Below, in pieces: positions 8,522 through 10,247 of a stretch of 10,247 nucleotides of DNA; the first letter of the stretch is position 1; each line of letters opens with the position of its first letter. This DNA comes from Hyphomicrobiales bacterium (GTDB lineage Bacteria; Pseudomonadota; Alphaproteobacteria; Rhizobiales; SZUA-8): positions 1 to 10,247 of the forward strand of contig QILX01000009.1 of NCBI GenBank assembly GCA_003232175.1, read 5' to 3'. The notes under the pieces are model-generated. The model was not told the DNA's origin. It made no database searches and saw only the letters and a program-made list of their open reading frames with translations. The translations under genes and the position numbers were made by a program.

Positions 8522-9214
8522 ATGCGCGAATCACAAAAAGAGATCGTTCGGTCGCTATCCTTGTTTTCCAGCATGATGGAGGAAAACCTGGACGCCATCC
8601 TTGTCGGCAGTTTTCTGCAACGATTCCCCGCCTCTGTGGTCTTGTTTTCCGAGAGCGACCCTGCCGATTTCCTGTACATCCTTATTAACGGCCAGGTTGA
8701 ACTTTTCGCCAATGCCAACAATCGCGAAGGGACGATGACTCTTATCAGGCCCATCGCGACTTTCGTTCTCGCCTCTGCCCTTGTCGGCGACGCCTATCAG
8801 ATGTCGGCGCGCACGCTGGAATCTTCGCAAATTCTGATGATCCCGGCCGAAAACATTCGCGCTGCGATGAGAAAAGACAAGAATTTTGCTCAAAAATCAG
8901 TGCTTGAACTGGCCGCTTGCTATCATGGCGTTGTTCGCGCCTATAAAAGCATTAAACTTCGTACCGCAGTGGAACGGCTGGCGAATTATCTTCTGGTTCA
9001 ACACCGACGCCAGGGCGAAAAGGGTGTCATCACGCTGCCGGTCGAAAAACGCATTCTTGCCTCTATGCTCGGCATGCGCCCTGAAAATCTGTCGCGCGCT
9101 TTTGCAACGCTCAAGCCTTATGGCGTTGCGGTCGAGGGAACCGATGTCCGTTTTCAAAAGCTCAACGATCTGCAGACACTCGCAAAACCTCTGGAATCCA
9201 TAGACGGGCCTTAA
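8522..9214 (+). CDS. narR: NarR-like CRP/FNR-family transcriptional regulator
   Basis: The 230-residue protein has a cyclic-nucleotide-binding-like beta-roll (about residues 15-115, with FLYILINGQVELF), a dimerisation helix (about 117-160) and a C-terminal winged helix-turn-helix (about 172-212). The recognition helix reads RPENLSRAF, with E188, S191 and R192 in the E-x-x-S-R pattern of FNR, which predicts TTGA(T/C) half-sites; such a palindrome lies just upstream. Only one cysteine is present (C133) and the N-terminal FNR cysteines are absent, so it should not carry an oxygen-sensing [4Fe-4S] cluster. Position opposite narKGHJ matches Paracoccus NarR, which activates nar in response to nitrate/nitrite; that role is inferred. 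A DNR/NnrR-type regulator responding to NO is the alternative. No clear Shine-Dalgarno motif precedes the chosen ATG, but it gives a normal family N-terminus. Confidence 0.85.
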   Translation: MRESQKEIVRSLSLFSSMMEENLDAILVGSFLQRFPASVVLFSESDPADFLYILINGQVELFANANNREGTMTLIRPIATFVLASALVGDAYQMSARTLESSQILMIPAENIRAAMRKDKNFAQKSVLELAACYHGVVRAYKSIKLRTAVERLANYLLVQHRRQGEKGVITLPVEKRILASMLGMRPENLSRAFATLKPYGVAVEGTDVRFQKLNDLQTLAKPLESIDGP

Positions 9215-9490
9215 AGAAAACAACTCCCATGGCCGACAAGATCGGCGGTGATATTCAACTTCCCAGTCAACGCGATAAGATCAAACCAGATTTTCCAATT
9301 TCTTCCAAAATAAGCCTGAATGCGCTATCTGGCGACTGACGCAAAGTTCGATATGCGTCTACGAAGGGGAGCCATGATTATAAGGATCAATACCGAACTC
9401 CTGGCCCGCCGCCATTGTCCAGAACCAGAAGACAAAGGCCCTGAGGTTGACAAACCCGCCCACGGAGGCTCCGGCGTAAGCCCGAGAACA

Positions 9491-9507
9491 CGGGATGACA
9501 CATCCCG
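9491..9507. repeat. Inverted repeat, 7-bp stem with ACA triloop
   Basis: CGGGATG (9491-9497) and CATCCCG (9501-9507) are exact reverse complements separated by ACA. No thymine run follows in either direction, so a Rho-independent terminator is unlikely. It is the first of two similarly shaped hairpins in this gap. Confidence 0.5.
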
Positions 9508-9527
9508 CAGAACCCAACCAGTTAAAC

Positions 9528-9546
9528 CCACCTGAAAATCAGGTGG
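9528..9546. repeat. Inverted repeat, 8-bp stem with AAA triloop
   Basis: CCACCTGA (9528-9535) and TCAGGTGG (9539-9546) are perfect reverse complements around AAA. The right arm begins a CAGGTGGTG copy that recurs at 9562-9570, 22 bases on. No U-tract follows on the plus strand. It may be an RNA structure, a processing site, or part of a dispersed palindromic repeat. Confidence 0.5.
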
Positions 9547-9752
9547 TGGAGCCAAGCTCAACAGGTGGTGTCAGGAACGTCTCTACCACACCACAAAGCC
9601 GACATGATGTCGCTCTCTCGTCATGCAGACTGCCGGATCAGGACCGTATTTGCCTTCGGCCGCCATAATTCGGTCGCTATGATTGCTATGCTAACCGAGA
9701 TCGAACGTGGTGATTTCGGGGAACCTTGTTCAGGCTTTCGCCCAGTTTCAAA

Positions 9753-9773
9753 GTGCAGATGATAAAACTGCAC
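9753..9773. repeat. Inverted repeat upstream of the MBL-fold gene
   Basis: GTGCAG (9753-9758) and CTGCAC (9768-9773) are exact reverse complements around a nine-base A-rich centre. The repeat ends 15 bases before the AGGAG of the next gene (9789-9793). It could be an operator or a leader hairpin for that gene, or chance, since six-base arms are short. Confidence 0.35.
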
Positions 9774-9803
9774 GCTTCATCACAAAGCAGGAGAAATCAA
9801 CCC

Positions 9804-10247
9804 ATGCATACACTGAATCCTGTCCAGTTCAAATCGCGATTTGTTTCGTCGATTGTAGTTCTGATGGCTCTCATCCTGCTGGTGATGCCTGGTCCGGTGG
9901 CTGCCCAGGACACACAAGGAGAGGTCAAGATCGAGTGGCTGACCTGGTCTTTCTTCCGTATTACCTCACCCACGGGCAAGGTCATCCTTACCAATCCATG
10001 GCTGAGCAATCCGGATAGTCAGACCACACTGGAACAGGTCGACAAAGCCGACATCATCCTGGTTGCCGCAGGGCATAGGGATGAAGTCGGCGAGACCGTG
10101 AAAGTTGCCGTCAAGACCGGCGCCAAGGTCATCACCACCTGGGAAATGGCTGGAGGTGCCTTCAAGGGCAAGATCCCCGATGACCAGTTGGTCCGCACCG
10201 GGCCTGGTTCGACGGTAAATCTCGACGGCATCAAGGTCAGGGTCATG
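9804..10247 (+). CDS. Exported MBL-fold (UPF0173/YtkL-like) protein with degenerate metal site (5' part)
   Basis: The first 148 codons are present and the gene runs off the right edge. An AGGAG (9789-9793) ten bases upstream supports the ATG at 9804. Residues 1-34 form a signal peptide: basic N-region, hydrophobic core (about 14-28), and VAA before Q35 as the likely signal peptidase I site, so export to the periplasm is predicted. From residue 41, KIEWLTWSFFRITSPTGKVI, NPWLSNP and ADIILVAAGHRDEVGETVKVA align by eye with the N-terminus of UPF0173-type metal-dependent hydrolases. The hallmark residues differ: GHS has become TWS (47-49), the IDP aspartate is N64, and HxHxDH reads A89-G-H91-R-D93-E94. 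Only H91 and D93 remain, so normal two-metal hydrolase activity is doubtful. Third codon positions are strongly C/G-biased. No function can be assigned, and a link to nitrate respiration is not evident. Confidence 0.8.
   Translation, partial: MHTLNPVQFKSRFVSSIVVLMALILLVMPGPVAAQDTQGEVKIEWLTWSFFRITSPTGKVILTNPWLSNPDSQTTLEQVDKADIILVAAGHRDEVGETVKVAVKTGAKVITTWEMAGGAFKGKIPDDQLVRTGPGSTVNLDGIKVRVM

Larger units (their letters stand above)
9215..9803. other. 589-base intergenic region, hairpin-rich, no convincing gene
   Basis: Short open frames on both strands here look like chance: their products are basic or proline-rich with no recognisable family, and most lack a well-placed ribosome binding site. 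One ATG at 9374 has a purine-rich AGGGGAG just before it but only two bases of spacing, and its product resembles nothing I know. The region holds a weak GC hairpin just after narR (9232-9246), two triloop hairpins (9491-9507 and 9528-9546), a repeated CAGGTGGTG (9540-9548 and 9562-9570), and an inverted repeat just before the next gene (9753-9773). It may hold a terminator for narR, the promoter of the next gene, and possibly a small RNA or a repeat remnant. Confidence 0.5.

Noticed and set aside
9232..9246. GCCGA-CAAGA-TCGGC hairpin as a narR terminator
   Set aside because: The stem is only five pairs and no thymine run follows, so a Rho-independent terminator is not supported.
9320..9535. 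71-codon plus-strand frame in the gap after narR (and an overlapping minus-strand frame)
   Set aside because: Products are charged or proline-rich and match no family. The internal ATG at 9374 has a purine-rich site but too little spacing, and the frame runs through a hairpin. Too weak to call a gene.
9491..9594. CRISPR-like array in the repeat-rich gap
   Set aside because: The repeats are short, not regularly spaced, and there are no constant 25-40 base units or cas genes.
9565..9762. GTG-started 65-codon frame on the plus strand
   Set aside because: No ribosome binding site, no recognisable product, and it starts inside the repeat cluster.

Overview
The window looks like a chromosomal segment of a facultatively anaerobic, denitrifying or nitrate-respiring alphaproteobacterium. 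Two things point there: a single-protein fusion of the nitrate transporters NarK1 and NarK2, and a divergent cysteine-poor FNR/CRP-family regulator of the NarR type. This arrangement is best known from Paracoccus. The species cannot be named from the sequence.

Layout. Positions 1-8248 hold a tightly packed minus-strand operon, read right to left: narK (NarK1-NarK2 fusion), narG, narH and the first 79 codons of narJ. narI and the rest of narJ should lie beyond the left edge. narK/narG and narG/narH overlap by 4 bases (ATGA). The narJ ribosome binding site abuts the narH stop codon. The genes are therefore almost certainly co-transcribed and translationally coupled. Positions 8249-8521 are the divergent control region. 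It holds a perfect 22-bp palindrome containing a TTGAC-N4-GTCAA FNR/NarR-type box, which also supplies a TTGACA -35 element for the regulator gene. Positions 8522-9214 encode the NarR-like regulator on the plus strand. Positions 9215-9803 have no convincing gene but contain several short hairpins and a short direct repeat. From 9804 to the right edge runs the 5' part of a gene for an exported metallo-beta-lactamase-fold protein whose metal-binding motifs are largely substituted.

How the genes work together. NarK brings nitrate in (proton-coupled, NarK1 half) and exchanges nitrate for nitrite (NarK2 half). NarG, with its Mo-bisMGD cofactor and FS0 cluster, reduces nitrate to nitrite on the cytoplasmic side. 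NarH relays electrons through four Fe-S clusters from the quinol-oxidising NarI (off-window). NarJ is the chaperone for NarG maturation. The NarR-like protein, lacking the FNR cysteine set, probably senses nitrate or nitrite rather than oxygen and controls the operon from the shared intergenic region.

Most of the window is a well-understood respiratory system. The less ordinary parts are the perfect palindrome placed far from narK, the long narK leader with its tandem 12-bp repeat, the hairpin-rich gap after narR, and the exported, apparently metal-site-deficient MBL-fold protein at the right edge.
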